From Lentisphaeria bacterium (GTDB lineage Bacteria > Verrucomicrobiota > Lentisphaeria > JABSQK01 > UBA12247): 17,027 nt of DNA. This document shows positions 7,685-15,276 of the stretch, piece after piece. The notes beneath the pieces were generated by a model. It saw only the letters and a program-made list of their open reading frames with translations, was not told the DNA's origin and did not search any database. How positions within the stretch are numbered: the stretch's first letter is position 1; every line of letters begins with the position of its first letter. Both the position numbers and the translations under genes were made by a program. The stretch spans positions 1 to 17,027 of the forward strand of contig DMTJ01000417.1 in NCBI GenBank assembly GCA_003477185.1. Reading direction: 5' to 3'.

Positions 7685-8694
7685 AATTTGAAAAAACCTT
7701 GAAGCACTTCGCCTTTTCCGGTATACTTCGGTATGGCCTCTTTGTCAGGCCCCCTCGCACGATGACGCTTCATTGCTTCCTTCTTTCGGCGCTTCAGATA
7801 ATTTTCATATTCAGAGTTATCGACCTCTAACTCTTTATGGTCGGAGAGATCTGGCTTTTTCTTTGCGAACGACCAATCCCACTCTTCGCTAGCATTCTCC
7901 CAATCCCGAAAACCAATCTGCCTGCCGCGTGAATCCAGCACCACACCGTTCTCTGATGTCGGCCGCGGGCGCGACGGCGCCCCGTCCATACCATCAGGCT
8001 TTTCCTCCGCTTTCCGCGCGTCCTCTGTTTTCTCAGGCTCGGCGCTTGCTACTACTTCGGCCACTGCGACCAGATTGGCTGCGGCCAGCCAGCGCCCCTC
8101 GACATAGCTATAGCCATATCCTTCCAGAATTTCAGTCTTCACCAAGGGGTACAGACGCTTCCGCAAGGTCAATCGCTCCGCCTTCAGTCGTTCGCCCAGC
8201 ACGTCGTGCAATGGCACCCAAGTACGATTGTGACGCACGTATCCATGACGAGCAAACAACTGCTTTGTATAATCTTCCCTCAGCTCATTCTTAATCCCAT
8301 CGACGATCGAATCGTCCTTCACAAGGCGCTTTCTTGCCTCGCGGGCCACCTTCTCTTCATGAGCCGCTGGATCCAGCTGTTCCCGGGATTCGCGGTCTAA
8401 ATCCCGGACGGCAATCCACAACGAGCCTATTTTCACCCGCTCCGGTGTCCGCTCAGTCAATATCCCCGAATGCTCAATCCCACGCGTCAGCTTCACCTTA
8501 ACGTGATCGTGAATTTTCGAGATCTGATAATGCGCGCGAGCCTTCTTTTCGTACAGCTTGCGGCGCTGCTCGCGTTCCAACGGCAAGACCTTTCTGACCC
8601 GGGTATCTAACTCGCTTTGATACTCGGCTTTGACTTCTGCCAGAGGAAGCGCAGGCGGCTGAATCGGCAGGGAGATTCCCAACTCCAACGCCAT
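7681..8694 (-). CDS. Body of a secreted-type protein of unknown function, separated from its signal peptide by an in-frame TAA
   Basis: This frame of 337 codons has a plausible ATG at 8694 but no signal peptide. The signal-peptide frame at 8698-8880 is in the same phase, with only TAA TCA between them. The product is highly charged and helical. Residues 50-100 contain a beta-rich segment (VKVKLTRGIEHSGIL, VKIGSLWIAVRDLD). Two similar GY-W motifs follow: HGYVRHNRTWVPL (150-162) and YGYSYVEGRWLAA (193-205). Residues 210-250 are a Pro/Glu/Lys linker. As I recall, secreted proteins in PVC-group genomes show a similar layout, but I cannot name a family. If translated alone it would stay in the cytoplasm; reinitiation at the ATG 3 bases after the TAA is possible. 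It overlaps the next gene by 4 bases. Confidence 0.75.
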   Translation of the reverse strand: MALELGISLPIQPPALPLAEVKAEYQSELDTRVRKVLPLEREQRRKLYEKKARAHYQISKIHDHVKVKLTRGIEHSGILTERTPERVKIGSLWIAVRDLDRESREQLDPAAHEEKVAREARKRLVKDDSIVDGIKNELREDYTKQLFARHGYVRHNRTWVPLHDVLGERLKAERLTLRKRLYPLVKTEILEGYGYSYVEGRWLAAANLVAVAEVVASAEPEKTEDARKAEEKPDGMDGAPSRPRPTSENGVVLDSRGRQIGFRDWENASEEWDWSFAKKKPDLSDHKELEVDNSEYENYLKRRKKEAMKRHRARGPDKEAIPKYTGKGEVLQGFFKL

Positions 8695-8697
8695 TGA

Positions 8698-8880
8698 TTA
8701 GGGATCTAACTCAAGATTCACCCGGCGGTCGGTTTCCTCACGAATCTCAGCCTTGATCTGCGAGGTGCTTGGAGCTGCCTGTGTCGGCACCCCGCACAGC
8801 AGCAAACAGCAGCACGCCTGCCAGACGAATATGCCAAAGCCGCGCTTACTCCATGTCCAAGTGAAATGTTTTTGATGCAT
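8698..8880 (-). pseudogene. Signal-peptide 5' part of the gene at 7681-8694, ended by TAA
   Basis: From an ATG at 8880 this 60-codon frame encodes a Sec signal peptide: a basic start with Lys4, Lys12 and Arg13, a hydrophobic core of about residues 16-30 including CCCLLLCGV, then PTQA-AP as the likely cleavage site. About 25 mature residues (IKAEIREETDRRVNLELDP) follow before a TAA at 8698-8700. The mature part resembles residues 20-38 of the downstream frame (AEVKAEYQSELDTRVRKVL), as expected for parts of one repeat-bearing protein. The frame remains open upstream to 9003, but that extension looks non-coding. The simplest reading is a single gene of about 399 codons with a nonsense mutation or sequencing error. 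A genuine small secreted protein is the alternative. Confidence 0.6.
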
Positions 8881-9054
8881 TATTTTTTCTTGTGCGAAGA
8901 GGAAGGACTTAAAGCGCATAACCGTGCCACAATCGTACGTATTTGATACCGTAGCAGCGCGTACGCAGTTTCCACTGGCGACCTGCGAGTTTTCCCAGAC
9001 CAACGGATCTGATGTATTGCACGAATTTGGACGGCGGAAAAACTGTGCAGTCCG
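8881..9054 (-). promoter_or_regulatory. Gap likely to hold the promoter of the three-gene module
   Basis: This is the only gap above 40 bases between 4704 and the right edge, so a promoter for the module to its left is expected here. I see no clear -35/-10 pair for the housekeeping sigma factor. GGGAAAACT and GGAAACT occur about 20 bases apart on the minus strand (8988-8996 and 8967-8973). They resemble ECF-type -35 elements, but no matching -10 sits at the usual spacing. No terminator for the upstream operon is obvious. Confidence 0.3.
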
Positions 9055-11028
9055 TCAGAAGTCTCCCGGCCCTTTTCTGCGGTAGCAGTCCCCCACCTCC
9101 AAAACCGCGGTGAACCTCGTTTCTCGCCGCCGCGGCGTAAGACAAATCGCCCCGTGCGCGAGCAAGACCTGGCCGTCCCGCTCTGCGGTACTGGGAGTTT
9201 GGAGCTTCACAGCGCCGGCGTGTTGGATAGCGAAGTTCGCAGGCACTCCGGGAAGCACATGCTTGCGGAGTGCGAGAGCCACGTGTCCCATCGTAGCTCT
9301 TGCATTCACCTCGCTGATCCCGCGCAAGCCAAGTGCATCTCCCATCCGATAGACGAAAGAGTCGATGCCTGCCAAGCCACGAAAACCCTGCTCAGCTAGC
9401 GCGGCCCCCACCTGCTTCACTAACTGTCGCTGTGTGCGATGCAAGAGACGGCCCTCAGACAGAAACCGGCGCACATCCGCTTGAATCCCGTCAAAGGATC
9501 GGGTCACGGCCGACCAGCTATACTGGCCTGTGTCGTCGGCCCCAAACCTAGTATATCCCAGCATCCGCGCACCGCGGTCGTGCACCTTGAATAGGGCGGA
9601 AAACTCGCAGACCACATCTACCGCGGCCTCCAAAATCACAGCCTCCTGCTCACGCCAGACCCGCTGCAGCCAGCGATCTGGAAAATTGCGGAGTTCGCAA
9701 AACTTGTTGCCTCGGCCGGCGACACCAAACGGGGCCTTGAGCACCACGCCTACGACTCCGGCAGCCTCGCATGCCATCACGGCCGCCTCCAACTCTGCCG
9801 GACTTCGGCAAACCCGGGTCAGCGCCGCCAGCGGGTCGAAGTTCTCTTGCCCAACTTGGAAGGTATTGCGGAGTTCGCAACTCCAGACCTTACTGTGCAC
9901 CACTGGGGGGGCGGCTCGCGGGCTTCGGGCCCCAACTGCCAACAGTTGCTGGTCAGCCTGTGGACTCCAGCCCCACGGCGTCGAGTCGCCGGTTACACGG
10001 TCTGCGAGTGCACCGGGCGCCGCCGGCACCAGTTCCGGCAGGCATATTCCGCAATCGGCGAGTTTGTTCAAAAATCCCAGCTCCACAGCCTGCGGTACAA
10101 GCACCACGTCATCCTCTGCCGCCAGGTAGGCCGGGAGAACTGCCAGATCCGCAGCAAGCTGCATGGCACCCGCCGAGGGGGCAGCCCCATAGGCCTCCTC
10201 CTCGCAGGAAGGATTAAAAAGCCAGACGGTGGCTGGCCGACCCTTTGAGTGTGCATACACACGCAAGTGCTCGATAAATCCAGCTGACAGCCCCGCCTTG
10301 GTGCGGCCTTCGCGGTTGAAGCCAATCCCCTTAGCACGAGCCGGAGTCATTGGGTAGGACAGTCCGCGTTGGTAGGTTTGCCAATCGTCCTCACCTTCGT
10401 CACGCCAGGTATCCAGCCAGGTAGCTCCCACCCGGACGTGTGCGATCTCGTCTTGATAAATCCGCTCCAGAATGGAGGCCGTTACCGAATCCCCGATCGT
10501 AGCGAACGCCTGCTGATAGTGCCGCGCATAGTCGAGATTCGCCTGTTCGAAAGTCAGGCTTAACCGGGCGATGTAATCCAATGGCGACTGCATGCTCGAG
10601 ATATGCTTCCAGAAAAAGCCATTGAGCGAGTAGTCACCGAGGGTACAACCGCACTCCTCCATCCGCTTGAGATACAGCCCCACATGAATCTGTTCATCCC
10701 GCAGCGTAGCTGCGATTGCCCTACGAAACGCCGGCGGCGCATCCGGAAAGCGCAATAAAGCCAGCGCCATCAGTTCGACCGCCAGCAATTCGTGATTCGC
10801 GAAATAGTGAAGCGCACAGGCACGTTCACGCGCCAATACATTCAATGCCGGAAAGGCATGCCGAGTATGCCCACTGGTGCAAATCGCAATGGAACTGGCG
10901 CGCGCCGGCATGCTTACTTCCCGCCCACTACCGGGGTCAGTATCCACCCAGCGACCAAGTGGCACCAACTTGTCCGCAAGCGATGGTGAAAAGACAATTC
11001 GCTCAGCAAGCTCGCGAAGTTGGGTCAC
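9055..11028 (-). CDS. Fusion of ferritin-like DUF455 domain and ATP-grasp ligase domain
   Basis: The 657-residue product has two parts. Residues about 1-255 match the DUF455 (PF04305) ferritin-like fold: FANHELLAVELMALALLRFPD, DEQIHVGLYL, LTFEQANLDYARHY and DEIAHVRVGATWL. They offer likely di-metal ligands Glu80, Glu112, His115, Glu161, Glu194 and His197. Residues about 265-655 look like an ATP-grasp enzyme: a lid/P-loop segment LKAPFGVAGRG with Lys431, and the metal-binding strand SEVNARATMGH (Glu573, Asn575). ATP-grasp enzymes join a carboxylate to an amine or thiol through an acyl phosphate; the substrate here is unknown. The GTG start at 11028 has GAGGAG six bases upstream, overlapping the stop of the preceding gene. 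It is the last gene of the operon. The pairing of an oxidase-like di-metal domain with a ligase suggests tailoring of a peptide-like or amino-acid-derived product, which is inference. Confidence 0.87.
   Translation of the reverse strand: MTQLRELAERIVFSPSLADKLVPLGRWVDTDPGSGREVSMPARASSIAICTSGHTRHAFPALNVLARERACALHYFANHELLAVELMALALLRFPDAPPAFRRAIAATLRDEQIHVGLYLKRMEECGCTLGDYSLNGFFWKHISSMQSPLDYIARLSLTFEQANLDYARHYQQAFATIGDSVTASILERIYQDEIAHVRVGATWLDTWRDEGEDDWQTYQRGLSYPMTPARAKGIGFNREGRTKAGLSAGFIEHLRVYAHSKGRPATVWLFNPSCEEEAYGAAPSAGAMQLAADLAVLPAYLAAEDDVVLVPQAVELGFLNKLADCGICLPELVPAAPGALADRVTGDSTPWGWSPQADQQLLAVGARSPRAAPPVVHSKVWSCELRNTFQVGQENFDPLAALTRVCRSPAELEAAVMACEAAGVVGVVLKAPFGVAGRGNKFCELRNFPDRWLQRVWREQEAVILEAAVDVVCEFSALFKVHDRGARMLGYTRFGADDTGQYSWSAVTRSFDGIQADVRRFLSEGRLLHRTQRQLVKQVGAALAEQGFRGLAGIDSFVYRMGDALGLRGISEVNARATMGHVALALRKHVLPGVPANFAIQHAGAVKLQTPSTAERDGQVLLAHGAICLTPRRRETRFTAVLEVGDCYRRKGPGDF
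9685..9700. repeat. Imperfect palindrome, copy 1
   Basis: ATTGCGGAGTTCGCAA: TTGCG/CGCAA arms around GAGTT. On the coding strand it encodes CELRN within the ATP-grasp domain. An identical copy lies exactly 180 bases away in the same reading frame. Confidence 0.6.
9865..9880. repeat. Imperfect palindrome, copy 2
   Basis: Identical 16 bases to the copy at 9685, also encoding CELRN, 60 codons nearer the N-terminus. A looser relative (TTGCGGAGTGCGA) occurs near 9262. Confidence 0.6.
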
Positions 11029-11031
11029 CTG

Positions 11032-12672
11032 CTACTCCTCGGCCGCATGGTCCTTCACCACGGAGTCAAAGTACTCCCGCACGTTTTCGTGGTAGCTGCT
11101 TGGCACCCGCTCCTTGAGAATTGCTTCACTTACGCGCTGCTTGACCTGTTCGGTCTCAGCGAAGCCCACGCCGACCTCGCCAGCGGGTGCCTGGCCGGTG
11201 GTCTTCCAGGTGAGCAACATTTTCTTATCTAACAACAGCTGGGACGAGGCTCTGGACTTTTGAAACTCGGTGTCCTGTCCACTTTCTTTGGCCAATCCGC
11301 CCTGCCCTCTTCCTGGCCCCTCCATTCCTTTGCCGGCTCCGCTCCCACAGCCTTTTCCAGAACAACCGGAGCAATTCCCGCCTTTGCAATTGCCTTGGCC
11401 AATCAGTGATTCGTAAAGTGACTTGTAGTCCTGCACACTGGATGCCAGTTGCCCCTGCCCGTTGAGCCCTTCTCCTAGTTGATTTGCTTCCTGTCCGGTA
11501 CGAATCGCCTTCAGTGCTTCTTCTAGGGCTTGGAGATCACGCATGCTTTGCGCATCGCCAGCCATCTCCTGCTGGGCAAGATCGAGCGATTGCTGCGCCT
11601 GCTCCAGAGCGCCTTGTGCTTGTTCGCTACTCTGTGCCATCGCCAGTTGCTGCATGGCCTGGGCCAGCGCGTCTCGTGTCTCTTGCGATGCTGCCGACTT
11701 CTGCATCAACCGACTCAAGGTGCGTGTGCGATTTGCCACCTCCTGCGTGAGCTTCTTTTTCTTCTCTGCATTCCCAGCCTGGCTGGCCTGTTGCGCAAGC
11801 TTCTTAAGCTGATCGAGCTCCTTCTTGACGCCGGCTGCATCCCCCCGAGCCAGCTGACGCTTCCACTCCTGCGTCTTCCGGCTGTCAGCTCCGCCCAACT
11901 GATGCCCCGTCTGGCGTGGTCGATTCTGCATCTGTTGCTGAGAGCTCCGTTTCCAGAGGCTCGCGATCTCCTTGCGACGGCCTGCAAAGCGCTTTTCGTT
12001 CTCCTTCTTTTTCCCGACCTCCATTGCTTTGAACGAGTCCACCGCCCTTTTTAAGGCCTGCTTTACTTCGTCAGAATGTTGCGCTTGGGGATTCTTCTTT
12101 TTAAGCTGGGCCAGGCGCTTTTCAGTCGCAATGCGAGCCTCGGCCAATTGCTCACGAATTTTGCTTTTCTGGGCACTTTTTTCGCGCTGCGAGAACGGGT
12201 CGAGTGTCGGCACAAAGGCCACTGCAATCAACAGCACCAGCCAGCAAGCTGCGATGTTCGCAACCCTACGCCAAGGCCGCCAGGGGACGATAGTTAGCGC
12301 GGTGAGTGCGACCGCCCGAGCATCCGCTTCCTGGTGCACCAGGTCGATAAAGGAGGGGTCATTCTCATGAGCCAAGACGCTGGTGAGGAACAAGTCCTTG
12401 GTCCCCGCAGACTGGTCGGCAGCCCGCGCCGCGTCTCGGAGCCCGGGACCTCGCGTGACTAGAAAGGCAATCAGTCCGCCCACAATGGGCACAGCGCAGG
12501 TAGTCCATAGGGAGACGCTCCCCTGCACCAGTCCGGTTAAGCGCATACCCAGCAGCAGGCATAGAAACACCACACCTCCCCACAGTGTCATCGAGTGGAT
12601 ACGGTGGCCTAACGTACTCAAATACAATCGAGAGGCGACTTTGGATGCCAGACCAAGCGTAGAACGTGACAT
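11032..12672 (-). CDS. Membrane coiled-coil protein with a four-cysteine Gly-rich cluster
   Basis: The 546-residue product has three hydrophobic helices at about 29-47, 55-73 and 136-154, then a long Gln/Ala/Lys-rich helical region (160-395) likely to form coiled coils. A Gly-rich segment (425-460) follows, with Cys429, Cys434, Cys437 and Cys442 spaced C-x4-C-x2-C-x4-C. The C-terminal RVPSSYHENVREYFDSV resembles the end of membrane proteins found in MoxR/BatA-type gene sets of PVC-group bacteria, where an IPP-Y---V--YF pattern recurs. That resemblance is from memory and no MoxR or BatA gene is in the window. The ATG at 12672 has no strong Shine-Dalgarno. It ends 3 bases before the GTG of the next gene, and its last codons supply that gene's ribosome binding site. 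Confidence 0.8.
   Translation of the reverse strand: MSRSTLGLASKVASRLYLSTLGHRIHSMTLWGGVVFLCLLLGMRLTGLVQGSVSLWTTCAVPIVGGLIAFLVTRGPGLRDAARAADQSAGTKDLFLTSVLAHENDPSFIDLVHQEADARAVALTALTIVPWRPWRRVANIAACWLVLLIAVAFVPTLDPFSQREKSAQKSKIREQLAEARIATEKRLAQLKKKNPQAQHSDEVKQALKRAVDSFKAMEVGKKKENEKRFAGRRKEIASLWKRSSQQQMQNRPRQTGHQLGGADSRKTQEWKRQLARGDAAGVKKELDQLKKLAQQASQAGNAEKKKKLTQEVANRTRTLSRLMQKSAASQETRDALAQAMQQLAMAQSSEQAQGALEQAQQSLDLAQQEMAGDAQSMRDLQALEEALKAIRTGQEANQLGEGLNGQGQLASSVQDYKSLYESLIGQGNCKGGNCSGCSGKGCGSGAGKGMEGPGRGQGGLAKESGQDTEFQKSRASSQLLLDKKMLLTWKTTGQAPAGEVGVGFAETEQVKQRVSEAILKERVPSSYHENVREYFDSVVKDHAAEE
11035..11040 (-). promoter_or_regulatory. Ribosome binding site of the DUF455/ATP-grasp gene
   Basis: GAGGAG sits six bases before the GTG at 11028 and forms the last two Glu codons of the coiled-coil gene. 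It fixes the GTG start and implies coupled translation. Confidence 0.8.
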
Positions 12673-12695
12673 TAGAATTTCTGCCGGAGCTGACG

Positions 12696-12714
12696 GCGTG
12701 CTAGCGTGCTAGCG
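12696..12714. repeat. Short tandem repeat at the ankyrin gene stop
   Basis: The 8-base unit GCGTGCTA occurs twice in tandem with a partial third (GCG). It spans the TAG stop of the ankyrin gene on the minus strand. It may be a small slippage duplication. Confidence 0.5.
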
Positions 12715-13845
12715 ACCGTTCAGAGTGGCGAGGTCCTTTCCCCGGACCGCCCCATACGAGCGCAGCTGGCGTGCTGTGGGCTCTTCGTTCACTCGGATCG
12801 CCTCGTCCAGCGCAGTTCTCCCCATGCGATCGGTGATGGCCAGCTCTGCCCCATTCTGCAGCAGCAAATGTATGACGGCTTCCCGAGCAAAGCGCGCTGC
12901 ACGATGTAACGGTGCCTGCCCAGTGTGGTCTTGGGCATTCACATCCGCGCCTTCAGAAATGAGGTACCGGGCAATTGGGGCGTTGGCATCGTGCAAGGGT
13001 TGGCGGCCAGTCTTGCTCGCCGCACTCACGACAGCCCCCTTCGCCACTAGGTACTTGGCTGCGTTTACATCCACGCGGCAGAAATGCAGCGGGGTTTCGC
13101 CAGTCATATTCACCGCCATGACTTCTGCACCGGCTCTCACTTGCATGATCATGAGATCCATCAGCCCGCGCCGCGTGGAGTCGTGCAATGGCGTATTGCC
13201 ATTGCGATCACGGGCGTTGATGTCCGCCCCTTCACGCAACAGAAATTGCGCTACATCCGGCCTCGTCACCAGATGGATCGGCTGTTTCCCGCTTGTCGCC
13301 TGATCGTCGATTGGAATGCCGTGCTTGCGAAAGTATTTGGCCATGGGCACACTGCACACCACGTGTAGCGGTGTCTCAAAATCGTGATTGCGCACAAAGG
13401 GCTTGGCACCGCGACTGCGTAGCAACTCCGCCATTTTCGGACTCTTGGCCCAGTGAATCGGAGTCCAACCAGCGCGGTCTCGGGCCCCAGGGTCCGCCTG
13501 TCTGTCCAACAGGGCTTCGGCAATCTCAATTTCGTCGAGCTTAACGGCATGCAGCAGTGGCGTCCACCCCCAATGATCGACCACATTCGGCAGCGCACCG
13601 TTGGCCAACAGAATCTGCGTGACCAAGAGATGTCCGTTCTCAACCGCGAGGTGCAAAGGTGTCGCGCGGGCGACTCCGTCCCGGTCATGAATCTGCCCCG
13701 GGTCATCCAGAATATACTCGCTGACCTTGCCGTCTATGCCCGCTGCGGCGGCCTCATGCAACGGTGAAAGATCTGTAATCTCGCCTAATTGAGCACTTGC
13801 AGTCGCGACCAGCAGCACCAGAGAAATAGTCAGCCTTGTGCGCAC
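12709..13845 (-). CDS. Secreted ankyrin-repeat protein
   Basis: The product is about 378 residues. It starts with a Sec signal peptide (basic MRTR, hydrophobic LTISLVLLVATASA, cleavage near ASA-Q) and is followed by about eleven ankyrin repeats, recognisable by TPLH-type openings: SPLHEAA, TPLHLAV, TPLLHAV, TPIHWAK, TPLHVVC, QPIHLVT, TPLHDST, TPLHFCR, QPLHDAN, APLHRAA and TALDEAI. Several repeats have a shortened first helix, going directly from xPLHxx to a second helix such as MAELLRSRGAKP or IARYLISEGADVN. Ankyrin repeats bind proteins; the target here is unknown and should lie outside the cytoplasm. The start could be GTG at 13845, which has GGA at six bases, or TTG at 13851, which overlaps the stop of the preceding gene; GTG is preferred. 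It is coupled to the Sel1 gene. Confidence 0.9.
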   Translation of the reverse strand: MRTRLTISLVLLVATASAQLGEITDLSPLHEAAAAGIDGKVSEYILDDPGQIHDRDGVARATPLHLAVENGHLLVTQILLANGALPNVVDHWGWTPLLHAVKLDEIEIAEALLDRQADPGARDRAGWTPIHWAKSPKMAELLRSRGAKPFVRNHDFETPLHVVCSVPMAKYFRKHGIPIDDQATSGKQPIHLVTRPDVAQFLLREGADINARDRNGNTPLHDSTRRGLMDLMIMQVRAGAEVMAVNMTGETPLHFCRVDVNAAKYLVAKGAVVSAASKTGRQPLHDANAPIARYLISEGADVNAQDHTGQAPLHRAARFAREAVIHLLLQNGAELAITDRMGRTALDEAIRVNEEPTARQLRSYGAVRGKDLATLNGR

Positions 13846-13847
13846 GA

Positions 13848-15263
13848 TCAATCCGCGCGGACAGGCTGCAAGAACCCACCAGCACCCTGAATCACCTGCG
13901 GCTTCGGCTTCACAGTATCCTTGGTCGCGATCGGCCCGCGGGATGGTGACTTAAAGGGTAAGGCGGGCAGGTCTTCCGCGCGAGCCCGACGTGTAACTGG
14001 CGGAAGCACGGCGCGTTCTTCTGCGTCTAGCGGCCCCCACTTGAGACTGCGCAACGCGAATCTGGCCTCATCGTTGTTAAGATCCTTCGCCTGAATAAAA
14101 AGCTCCTTGGCGCGATCGTGATCTTGTTTTATGCCGAACCCCCGGTAGTAGCAGTAGCCCAGTCCAGTAATCGCTGCAGGATATTCCTGCCGCGCTGCCT
14201 GTTTATACCAGAAAAAGGCCATCGGGCGGTTGATGTCAGCCCCCTTACCCTCCTCGTAGGCCACCGCAAGGTTATACTGGGCCTGTACAAACCCCAGCTT
14301 CGCGGCCCGTTCGAAGTAACTGAAGGCAATGCGCTCATTTCGGGCCACGGGGCCACCAGTCATATAAAAGATCCCCAAGTTGAACAGGCCTACAGCAAAG
14401 TCCATCTCTGCGGCTTTCTTGTACCATTCAAAGGCCTTCTTCTCATCCTTCGCGGTCCCCACCCCAGCCTGATAGCAATGACCAAGGTTGACCATTGCCT
14501 GTGGGTAGTTTTTCTCCGCAGCCTGCCCGTACCATTTAAAGGCGGTTTCCTGATCAGCTGCCACGCCGATGCCCTTCTCGTAGCAGTAGCCCATCTTGGA
14601 TTGCGCTTCTGGGACGCCGTCCGAGGCAGCACTCCACAAGTAGTCAACCATCTGCTGCGTGTCTCGCGGAATCGACGGATACATGCCGCTGTAGCAATCG
14701 GCCAACAGCAGCTTTGCTTCCGCATCTCCGCCATCGGCTGCCGCATCCAGCAGCGCAATTGCCCGATCAAAATCTTTTTCCGTTCCGCGCCCCTGCAACA
14801 AATTCCGTGCGTACTCGCGCTGGCAGTAGAAATTTCCTTTGGCAGCGCCCAAATGCAGATACTTGTTCGCCGCCGCATCGTCGTCCATTTCCAGCAGAAT
14901 CACTGCTGCGTTAATTTGTGCCTGAAGTAGCCCTTCATCGGCAGCTCTGCGATAGAGGCGCAATGCTTCTGCCGTGTTCTTCGGCACCCCCCGTCCACGC
15001 TCATGGCACAGGGCTAGGTTGAATACTGCGTTCAGATACCCCTGTTCGGCGGCCTTCGTAAACCAATAGACGGCCAGTGAGTAGTCTTTCTGTACGCCGT
15101 TTTTTCCGCCGTAGTAGATGGATCCCAGCTGCGATTGTGCCCGGGCATTGCCCTTTTTCGCTAGCCGTTCCAGGCGCTCGATCGCCGCCCCACGAGCCGT
15201 ATCCTGGGCCACCACCGACGGACTGACGATCGCCAGCAGCGTCATTAGACATATCCCGCGCAT
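13848..15263 (-). CDS. Secreted Sel1-repeat protein
   Basis: The 471-residue product begins with a signal peptide (MRGICLMTLLAIVSPSVVA, cleavage before Gln20) and then has ten consecutive Sel1-like repeats of about 36 residues. Examples are AQSQLGSIYYGG with AVYWFTKAAEQG, AQSKMGYCYEKG with AFKWYGQAAEKN, and AMVNLGHCYQAG with AFEWYKKAAEMD. A proline-rich, basic C-terminal tail of about 65 residues (PALPFKSPSRGP onward) has no repeats. Sel1 proteins are helical solenoids that scaffold protein complexes, often in envelope signalling. The open frame continues upstream to 15542, but that part lies inside the rhomboid gene and lacks protein-like composition; the ATG at 15263 puts the signal peptide at the terminus and lies 13 bases after the rhomboid stop. 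It shares its stop region with the start of the ankyrin gene. Confidence 0.93.
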   Translation of the reverse strand: MRGICLMTLLAIVSPSVVAQDTARGAAIERLERLAKKGNARAQSQLGSIYYGGKNGVQKDYSLAVYWFTKAAEQGYLNAVFNLALCHERGRGVPKNTAEALRLYRRAADEGLLQAQINAAVILLEMDDDAAANKYLHLGAAKGNFYCQREYARNLLQGRGTEKDFDRAIALLDAAADGGDAEAKLLLADCYSGMYPSIPRDTQQMVDYLWSAASDGVPEAQSKMGYCYEKGIGVAADQETAFKWYGQAAEKNYPQAMVNLGHCYQAGVGTAKDEKKAFEWYKKAAEMDFAVGLFNLGIFYMTGGPVARNERIAFSYFERAAKLGFVQAQYNLAVAYEEGKGADINRPMAFFWYKQAARQEYPAAITGLGYCYYRGFGIKQDHDRAKELFIQAKDLNNDEARFALRSLKWGPLDAEERAVLPPVTRRARAEDLPALPFKSPSRGPIATKDTVKPKPQVIQGAGGFLQPVRAD

Positions 15264-15276
15264 CAAACGACCACAC

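Noticed and set aside
8881..9003. Upstream extension of the signal-peptide frame
   Set aside because: It would bury the signal peptide more than 40 residues in, and its composition is not protein-like; the ATG at 8880 gives a normal signal peptide.
9530..10248. Several plus-strand frames opposite the ATP-grasp gene
   Set aside because: They are shadows of a GC-rich gene with clear domain motifs on the minus strand.
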